Assembly: GCF_002831565.1 (NCBI RefSeq)
Contig: NZ_CP025096.1
Span: forward strand, 1,961,027-2,025,026
Source of the DNA: Spirosoma pollinicola
GTDB taxonomy: Bacteria > Bacteroidota > Bacteroidia > Cytophagales > Spirosomataceae
Reading direction: 5' to 3'
DNA: 64,000 bases
Below are positions 1 through 9,020 of this stretch, one piece after another; within the stretch, counting starts at the first letter, position 1; the number at the start of each line of letters is the position of its first letter. The position numbers were made by a program, and so were the translations under genes. The notes under the pieces were generated by a model. The model was not told the DNA's origin, did not search any database, and saw nothing but the letters and a program-made list of their open reading frames with translations.

Positions 1-153
1 GCCGACAGGCCAAAAGGGATGCCAAATAGGCCTGACGGCCCACCGGAGTACCACTCCGGCGTACAAACCACAGGCCTATCGCCATTTATACCAGCTAACC
101 TTAAACGAAGCATATAGGAGACAGTGTCTGTATTTTTGTGCTATTTGCGGCCA
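1..153. other. Left edge, no gene recognised; promoter box before truC
   Basis: No reading frame here could be tied to a protein family. A short inverted repeat CCGGAGTACCACTCCGG lies near 43-59 and may be the terminator of a gene outside the window. TATTTTTG at 131-138 fits the Bacteroidota -7 box TAnnTTTG and lies just before the pseudouridine synthase; no clear -33 TTG/TTTG was found. It favours the ATG at 154 over the upstream in-frame GTG at 124. Confidence 0.4.
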
Positions 154-912
154 ATGGACCAAGTGACAAATACAACGCAACCCCTCTCTATACTGTATCA
201 GGATACAGAACTGGTTGCCATCAATAAACCGCACAGCCTCCTGGTTCACCGGTCGATGATCGCGAGCGATGCCAGCGAATTTGCCGTTCAGCTCCTCCGT
301 GACCAGTTGGGGCAACGCGTTTACCCCGCTCACCGGCTCGACCGCAAAACGGCGGGCGTCCTTCTCTTCGCCCTCTCCGAGTCCATGAACTCCATTATGC
401 AGCAACAGTTTATGGATGGGTTAGTACACAAAACGTATCTCGCCATTGTTCGCGGCTACACGCCCGACGAGCAGGCTATTGATTACCCCCTCCGCAAGGA
501 CGATGGCAACGGTGGTGGTGCGGCATCCCGACTGGGCGTACTTCAGGATGCTTTTACACACCTGAAAACTCTACAACGCACGGAGATTGCATTACCGTTT
601 GGCAAGCACCCAACTTCCCGCTACTCGCTGGTGGAGTTAACGCCCACCACGGGCCGGATGCACCAGTTACGCAAACATATGGCCCATATTCTCCACCCCA
701 TCATCGGCGACCGGCCGCACGGCTGCAACAAACAAAACAAGTTATTCAAGGAGCGGTTCGAGATGAACACCATGCTGCTCCACGCACAACAACTAACGTT
801 TACTCATCCTATCACGCAGGAAGTAATAACGATTAAGGCCCCGTTTCAGAGCGAGTTTGAACGGATTCTGGGGGTGTTGTTTGGAGAGGCCTCAGTACCT
901 ACCGTTTCCTAA
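154..912 (+). CDS. truC: TruC-like tRNA pseudouridine synthase
   Basis: Predicted RluA-family pseudouridine synthase, 252 residues from ATG 154. The family signature HRLDRKTAGVLLF, holding the catalytic aspartate, is clear in the first third, and TGRMHQLRKHMAHI followed by HPIIGDRPHG is the C-terminal signature typical of TruC, which modifies U65 of tRNA. Length fits TruC (about 250-260 residues) and no S4 domain precedes the catalytic part. An in-frame GTG at 124 would add ten residues, but it lies upstream of a promoter-like box at 131-138, so I prefer 154. The family is sure; the exact target base is inferred from the TruC-like C-terminal motif. Confidence 0.88.
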   Translation: MDQVTNTTQPLSILYQDTELVAINKPHSLLVHRSMIASDASEFAVQLLRDQLGQRVYPAHRLDRKTAGVLLFALSESMNSIMQQQFMDGLVHKTYLAIVRGYTPDEQAIDYPLRKDDGNGGGAASRLGVLQDAFTHLKTLQRTEIALPFGKHPTSRYSLVELTPTTGRMHQLRKHMAHILHPIIGDRPHGCNKQNKLFKERFEMNTMLLHAQQLTFTHPITQEVITIKAPFQSEFERILGVLFGEASVPTVS

Positions 913-1185
913 AGATAACTTGCTCTCTATAAACGGCCTGTATACATTCACGAACTAAAACAGATTAGCCTGTGATCTCCCTGGTTTAGGTCCTACGTGG
1001 CCCGTATGCTGTTCACCAGCATACATTATCTCCGCTTTCAAACCCGCGCTCCTGTGGGTCATTCATTCTTGTGCCGTCTCTGCGCGACCTGCCAGACACG
1101 GAGTCTATCCGCACGCAATTTTCTATCTCCTGTCATGTCGATGCGCTTTATCGTATTGACCATGCGTATCATTTTTTCCCAGACA

Positions 1186-1941
1186 ATGAACACAACGATT
1201 TATAACGAATGGTATACAGAGTTTTTTTCGGGCTTAAACTGCGAAATGTGGGAACGAGCCGTTTCGGCAGAATGGACAACGAGTGAAGTAGATTTCCTGA
1301 TCGAAACGATGGGAATCAAACCCGGAAATTCCATTTTAGATATTCCCTGCGGGTATGGCAGGCACGCCCTCGAACTAGCCAAACGAGGGCTTCAGGTAAC
1401 GGGCATCGACATATCTGCCGAGTTTCTTCAGATGCTACGAAAGCAGGCTGGGGCAGACAAGTTATCCGTCCACGTGATTCAGGGCGATATTCTGACAACA
1501 GACGTTGGTTATTCGTTCGACGGAGCGTATTGCCTGGGTAACAGCTTTGGTTATGTCGATTACGAGGGCATGAATCAGTTTGTAGCGAGAGTAGCTGGTG
1601 CATTAAAACCGGGAGCCCGCTTTGTGATCAATTCGGGCCTGGTCGCTGAAAGCATACTGACCCATTTTCCTCAAACGGGCCACCACGTCCTCGGCGACCT
1701 GACGATGGACATCCGCAATTCGTACGTAATTGGCGAGAGTTATATGGCCACTGAACTTACGTACACAAAGCCAGATCGAACAGAAACGCATTACTTTAAG
1801 CACTACGTATTTACGCTGTCTGAAATAAAACGGATGCTGATCCAGCACGGCTTACGGACGATTGCCGTCTATAACTCAACCGAAAAGCTGGATTATCATT
1901 TGGGCGATCAACAGATGTACCTAGTTGCTGAGAAAGAGTAA
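1186..1941 (+). CDS. Class I SAM-dependent methyltransferase
   Basis: Predicted soluble S-adenosylmethionine-dependent methyltransferase of 251 residues; substrate unknown. Motif I, ILDIPCGYGRHALELAKRG, is the SAM-binding glycine loop, followed by VTGIDIS for the acidic residue that binds the ribose and by a motif-II-like stretch FDGAYCLGNSFGYVD. The frame is open upstream to GTG 997, but those 63 residues (Cys-rich, with unlikely composition) look like non-coding sequence and the conserved domain starts after ATG 1186. A hairpin terminator follows the stop codon. The gene stands alone, so neighbours give no hint of substrate. Confidence 0.8.
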   Translation: MNTTIYNEWYTEFFSGLNCEMWERAVSAEWTTSEVDFLIETMGIKPGNSILDIPCGYGRHALELAKRGLQVTGIDISAEFLQMLRKQAGADKLSVHVIQGDILTTDVGYSFDGAYCLGNSFGYVDYEGMNQFVARVAGALKPGARFVINSGLVAESILTHFPQTGHHVLGDLTMDIRNSYVIGESYMATELTYTKPDRTETHYFKHYVFTLSEIKRMLIQHGLRTIAVYNSTEKLDYHLGDQQMYLVAEKE

Positions 1942-1951
1942 TGGTGTAGTG

Positions 1952-1995
1952 AAAGAATACTGACTGGTAAGAGATTATGGGTCAGTATTCTTTTT
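1952..1995 (+). terminator. Intrinsic terminator after methyltransferase
   Basis: Arms 1952-1964 and 1981-1993 are reverse complements (core GAATACTGAC / GTCAGTATTC) around a 16-base loop, followed by a T run. Lies 11 bases after the stop codon. Confidence 0.8.
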
Positions 1996-2177
1996 AATAA
2001 AGTTAGTTGGCTTGATTTGCCCAAGAATTATCGCTCCTAGGCAACCAGTAAACGAACCCGTCTAACCACCATATTTGGGTCTAATAACATGTTCAGTTAA
2101 AAACATCCTGCCCTTGAAAGTAAAAAAAATGTCTGTCAGTCTTTTCTCTAGTAAATCAGTTCAATATCTGTTTTCTT

Positions 2178-3677
2178 ATGAATAAGTCAGATAACTCAAC
2201 GCCCCGTGTAGATTCGTCCGAACAGACGAACTCCGGCACGTCACGGCGTCAATTTATGCAAACCGGAGCGTTGGCTGCGGCAAGCTTCTTCATCGTGCCC
2301 CGCCACGTACTGGGCGGCAGAGGGTTTATTGCCCCTAGTGATAAACTAAACATTGCTGGTGTCGGCTTCGGTGGCAAAGGGTTTAGTGATACCAACAATT
2401 CGTATAACAACGGCGCTAATAACATGGTGGCCCTGTGTGACGTTGACTGGGGACTTGCCCGCGTGAAAGAGAACTTCACCAAGCACCCTAATGCGAAACG
2501 CTATAAGGATTTCCGGGAGATGCTGGATAAGGAAGGCAAAAATATTGATGCCGTAACGGTGTCAACCGCCGACCATACCCACGCCGTGATTGCGATGGCC
2601 GCTATGCAGCGGGGCAAGCACGTCTATGTGCAAAAACCTCTGACGCACAACATTTACGAAGCCCGGATGCTAACCGAAGCTGCTCGTAAATACAAAGTCG
2701 TTACGCAAATGGGTAACCAGGGCTCGTCCAATCCACAGCAAAAACAAATGGTGGAGTGGTTCGATAAAGGATTAATAGGCAACGTACACACCATTAACCT
2801 CTGGACTAACCGGCCCGTTTGGCCGCAGGGTATTCCTGTTCCACAACCTGCATCCGAAACCCCCGTTGATCTGGATTGGGATCTGTGGCTCGGGCCCGCT
2901 CAAAAAGTGGGTTATACTCCTGCCTATCACCCGTTCAAATGGCGCGGCTGGTGGAACTTCGGTGCCGGTGCTCTGGGCGATATTGGTTGCCACATCATGG
3001 ACGTACCCTTCCGCGTGCTTGGCCTTAGCTATCCAACCCAGGTTGAAACCAGCATCGGTCAGGTATTTCTGAAAGACTGGACACCGGAGTACATTCCCGA
3101 AGGATGCCCACCTTCCTCGCACGTTGAACTGAAATTCCCGGCATCGAGCAAAAACAAGTCGGCGGTAACGTTGATCTGGGAAGATGGTGGTCTGCGCCCT
3201 TTCCGCCCGGATATGCTGCCCGAAGGCGAAGCCATGCCCGAAAATGGTGAAAATGGGGTAATCATGCAGGGTGATAAAGGTATTATCGTTTGCGGCATGT
3301 ACGGCGACAACCCGCGGCTATACACCAAAAGTGGGGAAAAACTTGTAGCAGCTCCCAAACCAACGGGTGGCCTACCTGAAAACGGTCACCAGGTGTTGTG
3401 GACCGAAGCCTGCAAAGCGGGGTTCAATAGCAAAGAGCACAAAGCACTTACATCTTCGTTTGATTTCGCTGGTCCCCTCACCGAATCAGTGCTGATGGGT
3501 AACCTGGCCATTCGCAGCTACACGCTTCGCACCCAGAATGCCAACGGCAAAGGCTTTGACTACCCAGGCCGTAAAAAACTGATGTGGGATGGTAAAAGCA
3601 TGAAAATCACAAACCTCGACGAAGCGAACCAGTTCGTTAAGCGCGAATACCGTCAGGGCTGGTCGTTGACGGCGTAG
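2178..3677 (+). CDS. Tat-exported Gfo/Idh/MocA family oxidoreductase
   Basis: A 499-residue NAD(P)-dependent dehydrogenase-like protein of the Gfo/Idh/MocA family. Near residue 24 it has SRRQFMQTGALAAASFF, a twin-arginine signal with hydrophobic core, so it is probably exported folded to the periplasm. The Rossmann part begins with LNIAGVGFGGKG, and VYVQKPLTHNIYEARML is the conserved lysine-proline segment of the family. The C-terminal half (about 230-490) resembles the Tat-dependent subgroup common in Bacteroidota and Planctomycetes, often near glycoside degradation genes. Substrate cannot be read from sequence; oxidation or reduction of a sugar or cyclitol is the usual role. Confidence 0.85.
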   Translation: MNKSDNSTPRVDSSEQTNSGTSRRQFMQTGALAAASFFIVPRHVLGGRGFIAPSDKLNIAGVGFGGKGFSDTNNSYNNGANNMVALCDVDWGLARVKENFTKHPNAKRYKDFREMLDKEGKNIDAVTVSTADHTHAVIAMAAMQRGKHVYVQKPLTHNIYEARMLTEAARKYKVVTQMGNQGSSNPQQKQMVEWFDKGLIGNVHTINLWTNRPVWPQGIPVPQPASETPVDLDWDLWLGPAQKVGYTPAYHPFKWRGWWNFGAGALGDIGCHIMDVPFRVLGLSYPTQVETSIGQVFLKDWTPEYIPEGCPPSSHVELKFPASSKNKSAVTLIWEDGGLRPFRPDMLPEGEAMPENGENGVIMQGDKGIIVCGMYGDNPRLYTKSGEKLVAAPKPTGGLPENGHQVLWTEACKAGFNSKEHKALTSSFDFAGPLTESVLMGNLAIRSYTLRTQNANGKGFDYPGRKKLMWDGKSMKITNLDEANQFVKREYRQGWSLTA

Positions 3678-3693
3678 ATTTTGGTTGTTAGTA

Positions 3694-3765
3694 GAATAAG
3701 TGAAATGGGTGGAGTAAGTGAAGTCAGTCAACAGACTCCACCTGCTCCACCCATTTCACTTATTC
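3694..3765. repeat. Hairpin with perfect 21-bp arms between convergent genes
   Basis: Arms 3694-3714 and 3745-3765 are exact reverse complements (left arm starts GAATAAGTGAAATGGG). The 30-base loop repeats the word GTAAGTGAAG. The element fills most of the 108-bp gap between the oxidoreductase stop and the stop of the leftward membrane-protein gene, so it could be a two-way terminator, though no long T run follows either arm. Confidence 0.75.
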
Positions 3766-3785
3766 CACCTATTTCACTCCTCTAC

Positions 3786-4220
3786 CTACTTCACCAATAG
3801 CGACTGCACCATTGTCCGCAAGCGCCCGTGGGCTACGTAGGCCCAGATCAGCAGCATGTACATCGAAAAATCCTGATACGACACCGGGAACGCCATATTG
3901 TTGAAATAATAGCGAGTGGCCGTGAGGTCGAGCGAAGGCGTAAATCCAATGAGGTTTTCGTAACCTAATACAAGCGTCAGGCCCAGCGCATAGAACAGGT
4001 AGTGCGGCTTACGGAATGCCCATAAAACACCTGCCAAGGCGGTGGCACCAAAGCCTATATAATGTTTCCAGGTGAGTGATAAATCAGTAGTTGACGCTAC
4101 GTAAACCGAATAACTCTGAACGATTATTAAAACGGCGAGGATGAGCCCATAGCCATAAAATTCTTTTAATTGAGCACGCTGCATAAACAGATTGTTACGG
4201 GAAGAGAAAAAACGCATCAT
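3786..4220 (-). CDS. Small integral membrane protein, unknown function
   Basis: A 144-residue protein not recognised as a named family. Hydrophobic stretches are visible at about residues 23-42 (YGLILAVLIIVQSYSVYVA), 52-68, 72-87 and 115-131, giving four likely membrane spans. The N-terminus is basic and the C-terminal tail short. It shares orientation with the FG-GAP gene (stop at 4262), 41 bases from it, so the two may be cotranscribed. Real coding is supported by consistent membrane topology and close packing; no function is proposed. Confidence 0.65.
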   Translation of the reverse strand: MMRFFSSRNNLFMQRAQLKEFYGYGLILAVLIIVQSYSVYVASTTDLSLTWKHYIGFGATALAGVLWAFRKPHYLFYALGLTLVLGYENLIGFTPSLDLTATRYYFNNMAFPVSYQDFSMYMLLIWAYVAHGRLRTMVQSLLVK

Positions 4221-4261
4221 AAAAATACGTAAAATCTGTAATGCATATAGACTAACAACTT

Positions 4262-5401
4262 CTATTTTTTCAGGTTACCTTCATTAAAAAATACAAATAG
4301 GCCATCCTTACCTGCTACGACTATATCTTTTCTGCCGGTTTTGTGCAAATCGACCACAGCAAAGTAAATGCCTGTTCCCTTGCCGACCCCGGCCGGCCCA
4401 TATGAAATATCATGTTTCATAAACTGCTTTTTTGACGCTTCCCACGTGAAGTAATACAATCCAACGGGATCTTCTTCACCCGGATCTCTGCCGTTGTGCG
4501 CCCGAAAACGTTTACCCGTTAATAACTCAGGGCGGCCATCGCCCGTAATGTCAACCCACTCCAGACTGTGATACTGCGAGTTTTTATCGTCAATCAGATG
4601 CTTCGTCCAGCCTCTTTGCCCACTGGCATCGCGGGTTTGTTCGTACCAGTGGAGTCCATAGCTATGCCCTTGCCCGACAATAATGTCGTTGCGTTTATCG
4701 CCGTTCACATCGGCCACGATGATGGGCACACTGGCCGTGCCAAAAGTAAACTCTTTGTGTAGTTTCCAAGGCGTTTCTTCCCGATTGGCCGGTGCTTCGA
4801 GCCAGCCATCGCTCACAATAAGGTCACCCCGGCCATCGCCATTGACATCGCCAAAGCCCAAACCATGTCCCTGCGTCGGTGCAACGGTAACGGTCTTGAA
4901 TACGCCGGGGCTTACCAGTTTAATGTACTTAAGTGGATGACTAGGATTGTTCGGCACAATGTCGATGGTCCCATCACCATCAACGTCCCAGGCGCGGGTT
5001 GTTTCGACGTTGCCGACTTTACCAATCTCATGTAAGGGCCAGGTAGCTCCTTTTTTACCCGGGTTTTCGACCCAGCGAAGGGTTTGATCAAACCAGCCAC
5101 CCGTTACAAAATCCATTCGGCCGTCGGCGTTGACATCAAGCGGAATGGTCGAAAAATCATCATAATACTGATCTTTTCGCGGCTCATTTCCAATCAGATG
5201 CCGGTTTCTAAAACGCGGCCCTTCGTACCAGAAATCGCCGGACACAAGATCGAGTGTATCATTTTTGTCGACATCAAACACCCCCACTGATTCATAGCTT
5301 TCGGCAGCCACAAAATAGCGGTTGAAGCGTAAACCGGGTTCGGGAGCCGTTGCGCCGATTAGAATCAGCAAGATGAAACAGCTACTTAGTGTGCGGAGCA
5401 T
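4262..5401 (-). CDS. Secreted FG-GAP/VCBS repeat protein
   Basis: A 379-residue protein with an N-terminal signal peptide (MLRTLSSCFILLILIGATA) and repeated calcium-binding-like loops of FG-GAP/VCBS type: VGVFDVDKNDTLDLVSGDF, IPLDVNADGRMDFVTGG, AWDVDGDGTIDIV, FGDVNGDGRGDLIVSDG, VADVNGDKRNDIIVG and WVDITGDGRPELLTG. These usually fold as blades of a beta-propeller. In Bacteroidota and Planctomycetes such proteins are extracytoplasmic and often lie near Gfo/Idh/MocA or ThuA proteins. No catalytic residue can be named. It is followed by the small membrane protein gene on the same strand. Confidence 0.85.
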   Translation of the reverse strand: MLRTLSSCFILLILIGATAPEPGLRFNRYFVAAESYESVGVFDVDKNDTLDLVSGDFWYEGPRFRNRHLIGNEPRKDQYYDDFSTIPLDVNADGRMDFVTGGWFDQTLRWVENPGKKGATWPLHEIGKVGNVETTRAWDVDGDGTIDIVPNNPSHPLKYIKLVSPGVFKTVTVAPTQGHGLGFGDVNGDGRGDLIVSDGWLEAPANREETPWKLHKEFTFGTASVPIIVADVNGDKRNDIIVGQGHSYGLHWYEQTRDASGQRGWTKHLIDDKNSQYHSLEWVDITGDGRPELLTGKRFRAHNGRDPGEEDPVGLYYFTWEASKKQFMKHDISYGPAGVGKGTGIYFAVVDLHKTGRKDIVVAGKDGLFVFFNEGNLKK

Positions 5402-5763
5402 ACATGAGTTTGTTTTATCTGATTAAAGCTAAAGGACATAAATCCCTACTTCATAGACCTGGTTTCAACATATACTTTTAAAAAATGCACCATCCTATCC
5501 ATTAGTCTCTACTCATACAGTAGCCTACAAAACTAAACTAGTATAAATACTCAAATAAATAAACATTATTCAATTCATTTATATCAGTTCCACAACCATC
5601 CATGACCAATTTTTGTCTTACTCACATTTAAATTAACTTTTAATTATTTTTTAATTTAATATGAGTAGACAATTACAATTAGCTGTTTTTTCCATAAATA
5701 TTGCAATTAGTGAATGCATAAAGTTCATATTTATTCACCATAATCACTTTTAGCAGCTTACTC
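5402..5763. other. AT-rich divergent spacer upstream of susCD copy 1
   Basis: This 362-bp, strongly AT-rich spacer separates the leftward FG-GAP gene from the rightward susC. No open frame of note was seen. It must hold promoters for both directions. The only recognisable signal is the block at 5630-5668 that recurs before the second susC. Confidence 0.5.
5630..5668 (+). promoter_or_regulatory. Block conserved upstream of both susC copies (copy 1)
   Basis: This stretch aligns with 10926-10963 with one gap and few mismatches; the shared core is CTTTTAATTATTTT and the shared end is GAGTAG. It ends 95 bases before the susC start (98 in the other copy), while the rest of the two spacers is much less alike. 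A promoter, operator or leader RNA element is likely; which of these is unknown. Confidence 0.5.
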
Positions 5764-8676
5764 ATGAAAACACACTTACCTCCTCAAGTCAGACCTGGCA
5801 GGCAATTAAGGTATCTGATTACTCAAGTTTTTTTTGCTTTCATCTGTGTAAGTTTTACTTATGCAAAAATCCCATTTACACGCACATCAACCTTACCTAA
5901 TCCTACCTCTACTGCTGACAGAACGCTTGCAGGACGCGTTACGGATGAGAAGGACGAAGCCCTACCTGGTGTGAGCGTTATTCTGAAAGGAACCCAGCGA
6001 GGCACCGTTACCGATGCTGACGGCCGCTATAAGGTGGAAATTCCTCCAACTGGCGCAACCCTTGTTTTCTCCTTTGTTGGCTACCTTTCTCAGGAAGTGC
6101 GCATCGGTAACCAAACAGCAGTCAATATAAGCCTGAAAGCCGATAGCAAAGTTCTCGACGAGATCGTCGTTATCGGGTACGGAACCGCCAAAAAGTCCGA
6201 CCTCACCGGCGCGGTCACCAGCGTGAAGGAAGCCCAGCTTCAGGAACGACCTACGTCTTCTCTCAACCAGGCTCTCTCCGGACGCATGCCCGGTGTGCAG
6301 GTCAACACCAACTCGGGTCGTCCGGGCGGACGAACAACCGTTCGGATTCGGGGATTTAGCTCCATCAACTCATCCAATAACCCGCTTTACGTTGTGGACG
6401 GTGTCATGCTTCCACAGGGGACCGGCGACCAGTTCAGCAACCCGATCGACTACATTAACCCCAACGATATCGTAAACGTGGAGGTCCTCAAGGATGCCTC
6501 CTCGACGGCCATCTATGGAGCACGGGGAGCCAACGGCGTTATTCTGGTCTCGACCCGCAAGGGAAAGGCCGGTGAAAGCCGCGTTACCTACGACGGTCAG
6601 TTCAGCGTCAACACCATTGGGCCTAATAAGCCAAAAGTGCTCAATGCCAGGGAGTACCTGGCTACCGAAGACCTAGCCTATACCAACATGGCCAAGTATG
6701 ACCCCGTAGGCTGGGCTGCTGGCAAGTGGTCGTATCTAGACCCAAAAGTGCGCCGGACCGCTTTCAGCGCGGCTCACCCCGGTGTTTTCGATGCTAATCT
6801 CAACCCGCTTTATGACACCGACTGGTTCAAAGAATCAGCACAGAACAAGCTTTCCCAGAACCACCAGTCAGGCTTCAGTGGTGGTAACGAACGTACGCAG
6901 TACTCGCTCTCGCTCAACTACCGCGACGATCAGGGCCTGATCAAAACATCGTATATGAAACGTTACTCTGGTCGCTTCTCGATCGACGATCAGGTCAAGA
7001 GCTGGCTCAAGATCGGTGGTACACTGAGTTACAATAACCAGACGGAAAACCTGGTAGACGTCAACGATGCGGTAGCCCGTCAGATCGTGGAAGACTTCCC
7101 CTTCCTGCCCGTGCGCTACCCCGACACCGGTGTCCTTGCCGAGAACCGTGATTATCCGTATGCAGAAGGAACGATGAGCTCGGTCCACCGACTGCTGGAC
7201 CGCCGGTACATCCAGAATACGCAAACCACGCTGGGTAGCCTGTTTACCAACATTACGTTAGGAAAAGGGCTGGAGATGCGTACGGTGTTGGGTGCCAACG
7301 TCCAGACGCAGGAGATCAACCAGTCGCAGACCCGTACCCTTAACATCGGCGGTAACGGCAACGCATCGACCAACAACAACCGTACGTCGTTCTGGTCGCT
7401 GGAGCACTACCTGACCTACAACAAGCAGTTCGGCCAGGATCACTCTTTCAACGCTTTGTTGGGTCTGTCGTGGCAGGAAACCAACACCTTTGGCATCGGT
7501 GCCAGCGTGAGCGGATTTGCTACCGATTACTTTGGTTTCAACAACCTGGGCGCTGGTGCCACCAACCCGTCGGTCAGCTCGGGAGCTTCGCGGTTCGCGT
7601 TCAACTCCTACTTCGGACGGATCAACTACGGCTACAAAAACAAGTACCTCTTCACGGCTACGGGCCGGGCCGACGGTTCGTCGAAGTTTGGAGAAAATTA
7701 CAAGTTTGCGTTCTTCCCCTCGGCAGCTCTGGCCTGGCGTGTATCGGAAGAAGACTTCCTCAAAGGCAACCCCGTTATCTCCAACATGAAAGTCCGAGCC
7801 AGCTACGGCTTGACGGGTAACTCCGAGATTCCGCCCTATCAGTCGCTGTCGTTGCTCAGCTCGAACTACTCGACTATCTACAACGACGGCCGCGTTGGCG
7901 GTACGGGTATCAGCCGTCTGGCCAACCCCGACCTGCGCTGGGAGAAAACTGCCCAGACCGACGTCGGTCTGGAAGTTAGTTTCCTCAAAGGACGCATTAC
8001 CCTGGAAGCCGACTACTACTACCGTCTGACGACCGACATGCTGCTGGACGCCCCCGTGCCACAATCGAGCGGCTACGCAACCATCCGGCGTAACGTAGGC
8101 TCGATGGAGAACAAAGGTTTCGAGTTTGGGTTGAACACGGTCAACATCAACCGGGGTAACTTCAGCTGGAATACGAACTTTAACATCTCTCTCAACAAAA
8201 ACAAAGTTCTCTCGCTGGCAACGCCCTCCGACATCTTCGGCGTTGGTGGTCCTAACTTTATCAACCAGACGAATATCATCCGGGTGGGTGAGCCCGTGGG
8301 TGCTTTCTGGGGTCTGACGCGTTTAGGTACCTGGAGTGAAGCCGAGCGGGAAGAAGCGGCTAAGTTCACCAGCTACCGCAATGGTCTGACCATTCTGCCC
8401 GGCGACCTTAAGTACCTCGACGTGAACGGCGACAAAGCCATTACCGATGCCGATCGCAGCATTATTGGTAACGGTAGTCCCAAGGGCTGGGGTGCCATGA
8501 CGAACAACATTCGTCTGGGCAACTTCGATGCTACTCTGGAACTCCAGTATATGTTTGGTAACGACGTCATGTTGATGAACCTGCACCCCAGTGAAGACCG
8601 GCAGGCCCTGGCCAACAGCTACGCATCGGTACTCAGCGCATGGACACCATCTAACCAAAACAGCATGATTGCTTAA
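5764..8676 (+). CDS. SusC/RagA-family TonB-dependent receptor, truncated by in-frame TAA (copy 1)
   Basis: Outer-membrane TonB-dependent transporter of the SusC/RagA family, 970 residues before a premature TAA at 8674-8676. Visible: signal peptide (about 1-34), carboxypeptidase-D regulatory-like domain from RTLAGRVTDEKDEALPG (about 53-130), TonB-box region VIGYGTAKKSD (near 135), plug with VRIRGFSSINSSNNPLYVVDG, then barrel. Copy 2 has a glutamine codon (CAG) where this gene has TAA, and downstream the frame stays open to 8994, giving a would-be length of 1076 against 1078. The missing 106 residues hold the last barrel strands, which these proteins normally need for assembly, so the product is probably non-functional unless the stop is read through. 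Pairs with the SusD gene at 9021. Confidence 0.9.
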   Translation: MKTHLPPQVRPGRQLRYLITQVFFAFICVSFTYAKIPFTRTSTLPNPTSTADRTLAGRVTDEKDEALPGVSVILKGTQRGTVTDADGRYKVEIPPTGATLVFSFVGYLSQEVRIGNQTAVNISLKADSKVLDEIVVIGYGTAKKSDLTGAVTSVKEAQLQERPTSSLNQALSGRMPGVQVNTNSGRPGGRTTVRIRGFSSINSSNNPLYVVDGVMLPQGTGDQFSNPIDYINPNDIVNVEVLKDASSTAIYGARGANGVILVSTRKGKAGESRVTYDGQFSVNTIGPNKPKVLNAREYLATEDLAYTNMAKYDPVGWAAGKWSYLDPKVRRTAFSAAHPGVFDANLNPLYDTDWFKESAQNKLSQNHQSGFSGGNERTQYSLSLNYRDDQGLIKTSYMKRYSGRFSIDDQVKSWLKIGGTLSYNNQTENLVDVNDAVARQIVEDFPFLPVRYPDTGVLAENRDYPYAEGTMSSVHRLLDRRYIQNTQTTLGSLFTNITLGKGLEMRTVLGANVQTQEINQSQTRTLNIGGNGNASTNNNRTSFWSLEHYLTYNKQFGQDHSFNALLGLSWQETNTFGIGASVSGFATDYFGFNNLGAGATNPSVSSGASRFAFNSYFGRINYGYKNKYLFTATGRADGSSKFGENYKFAFFPSAALAWRVSEEDFLKGNPVISNMKVRASYGLTGNSEIPPYQSLSLLSSNYSTIYNDGRVGGTGISRLANPDLRWEKTAQTDVGLEVSFLKGRITLEADYYYRLTTDMLLDAPVPQSSGYATIRRNVGSMENKGFEFGLNTVNINRGNFSWNTNFNISLNKNKVLSLATPSDIFGVGGPNFINQTNIIRVGEPVGAFWGLTRLGTWSEAEREEAAKFTSYRNGLTILPGDLKYLDVNGDKAITDADRSIIGNGSPKGWGAMTNNIRLGNFDATLELQYMFGNDVMLMNLHPSEDRQALANSYASVLSAWTPSNQNSMIA

Positions 8677-8994
8677 GTGCGCGACACACGGGCGGGCTAC
8701 GTGACCAACGTCGACAGCCACTGGATCAAGAACGGTTCGTTCCTGCGGGGTCGTAACCTGTTGTTTGGCTACACCTTCCCGGCCGCAATGACCACCAAAC
8801 TCAAAATGAACCGCCTGCGGATGTATGTATCGGCTCAGAACTTCTTCCTATCAGTCGAAGACCCCATCGTAGGTGATCCTGAAGTAACGCCTACTAACCA
8901 GGGTTCTGGTAGCAGCGCCTTCTCACAAGGTCAGATCTGGCACAATTATCCCAAACCAACCACCTACATGTTTGGTCTTCAAATCGGCTTGTAA
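8677..8994 (+). pseudogene. 3' remnant of susC copy 1 after the nonsense codon
   Basis: In-frame continuation of the receptor gene after TAA 8674-8676. It encodes the C-terminal barrel end (VRDTRAGYVTNVDSHWIKNG through TTYMFGLQIGL), closely matching the C-terminus of copy 2 with no further stop or frameshift. The preserved frame indicates a recent change, an assembly error, or retained selection through readthrough. Independent translation is unlikely, since the first codon is an internal GTG of the old gene. Gap to susD is 26 bp. Confidence 0.85.
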
Positions 8995-9020
8995 TCCACC
9001 AACGTATTTAATTAACTGAC

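Noticed and set aside
124..153. GTG start giving a 262-residue pseudouridine synthase
   Set aside because: The added residues lie on and upstream of a TAnnTTTG promoter box and lack family similarity; ATG 154 is preferred.
997..1185. N-terminal extension of the methyltransferase from GTG 997
   Set aside because: Composition unlike the rest and no domain match; conserved sequence begins after ATG 1186.
7258..8064. Long reverse-strand open frames inside both susC and susD genes
   Set aside because: Shadow frames of codon-biased genes; they have no plausible domain and lie fully inside real genes.
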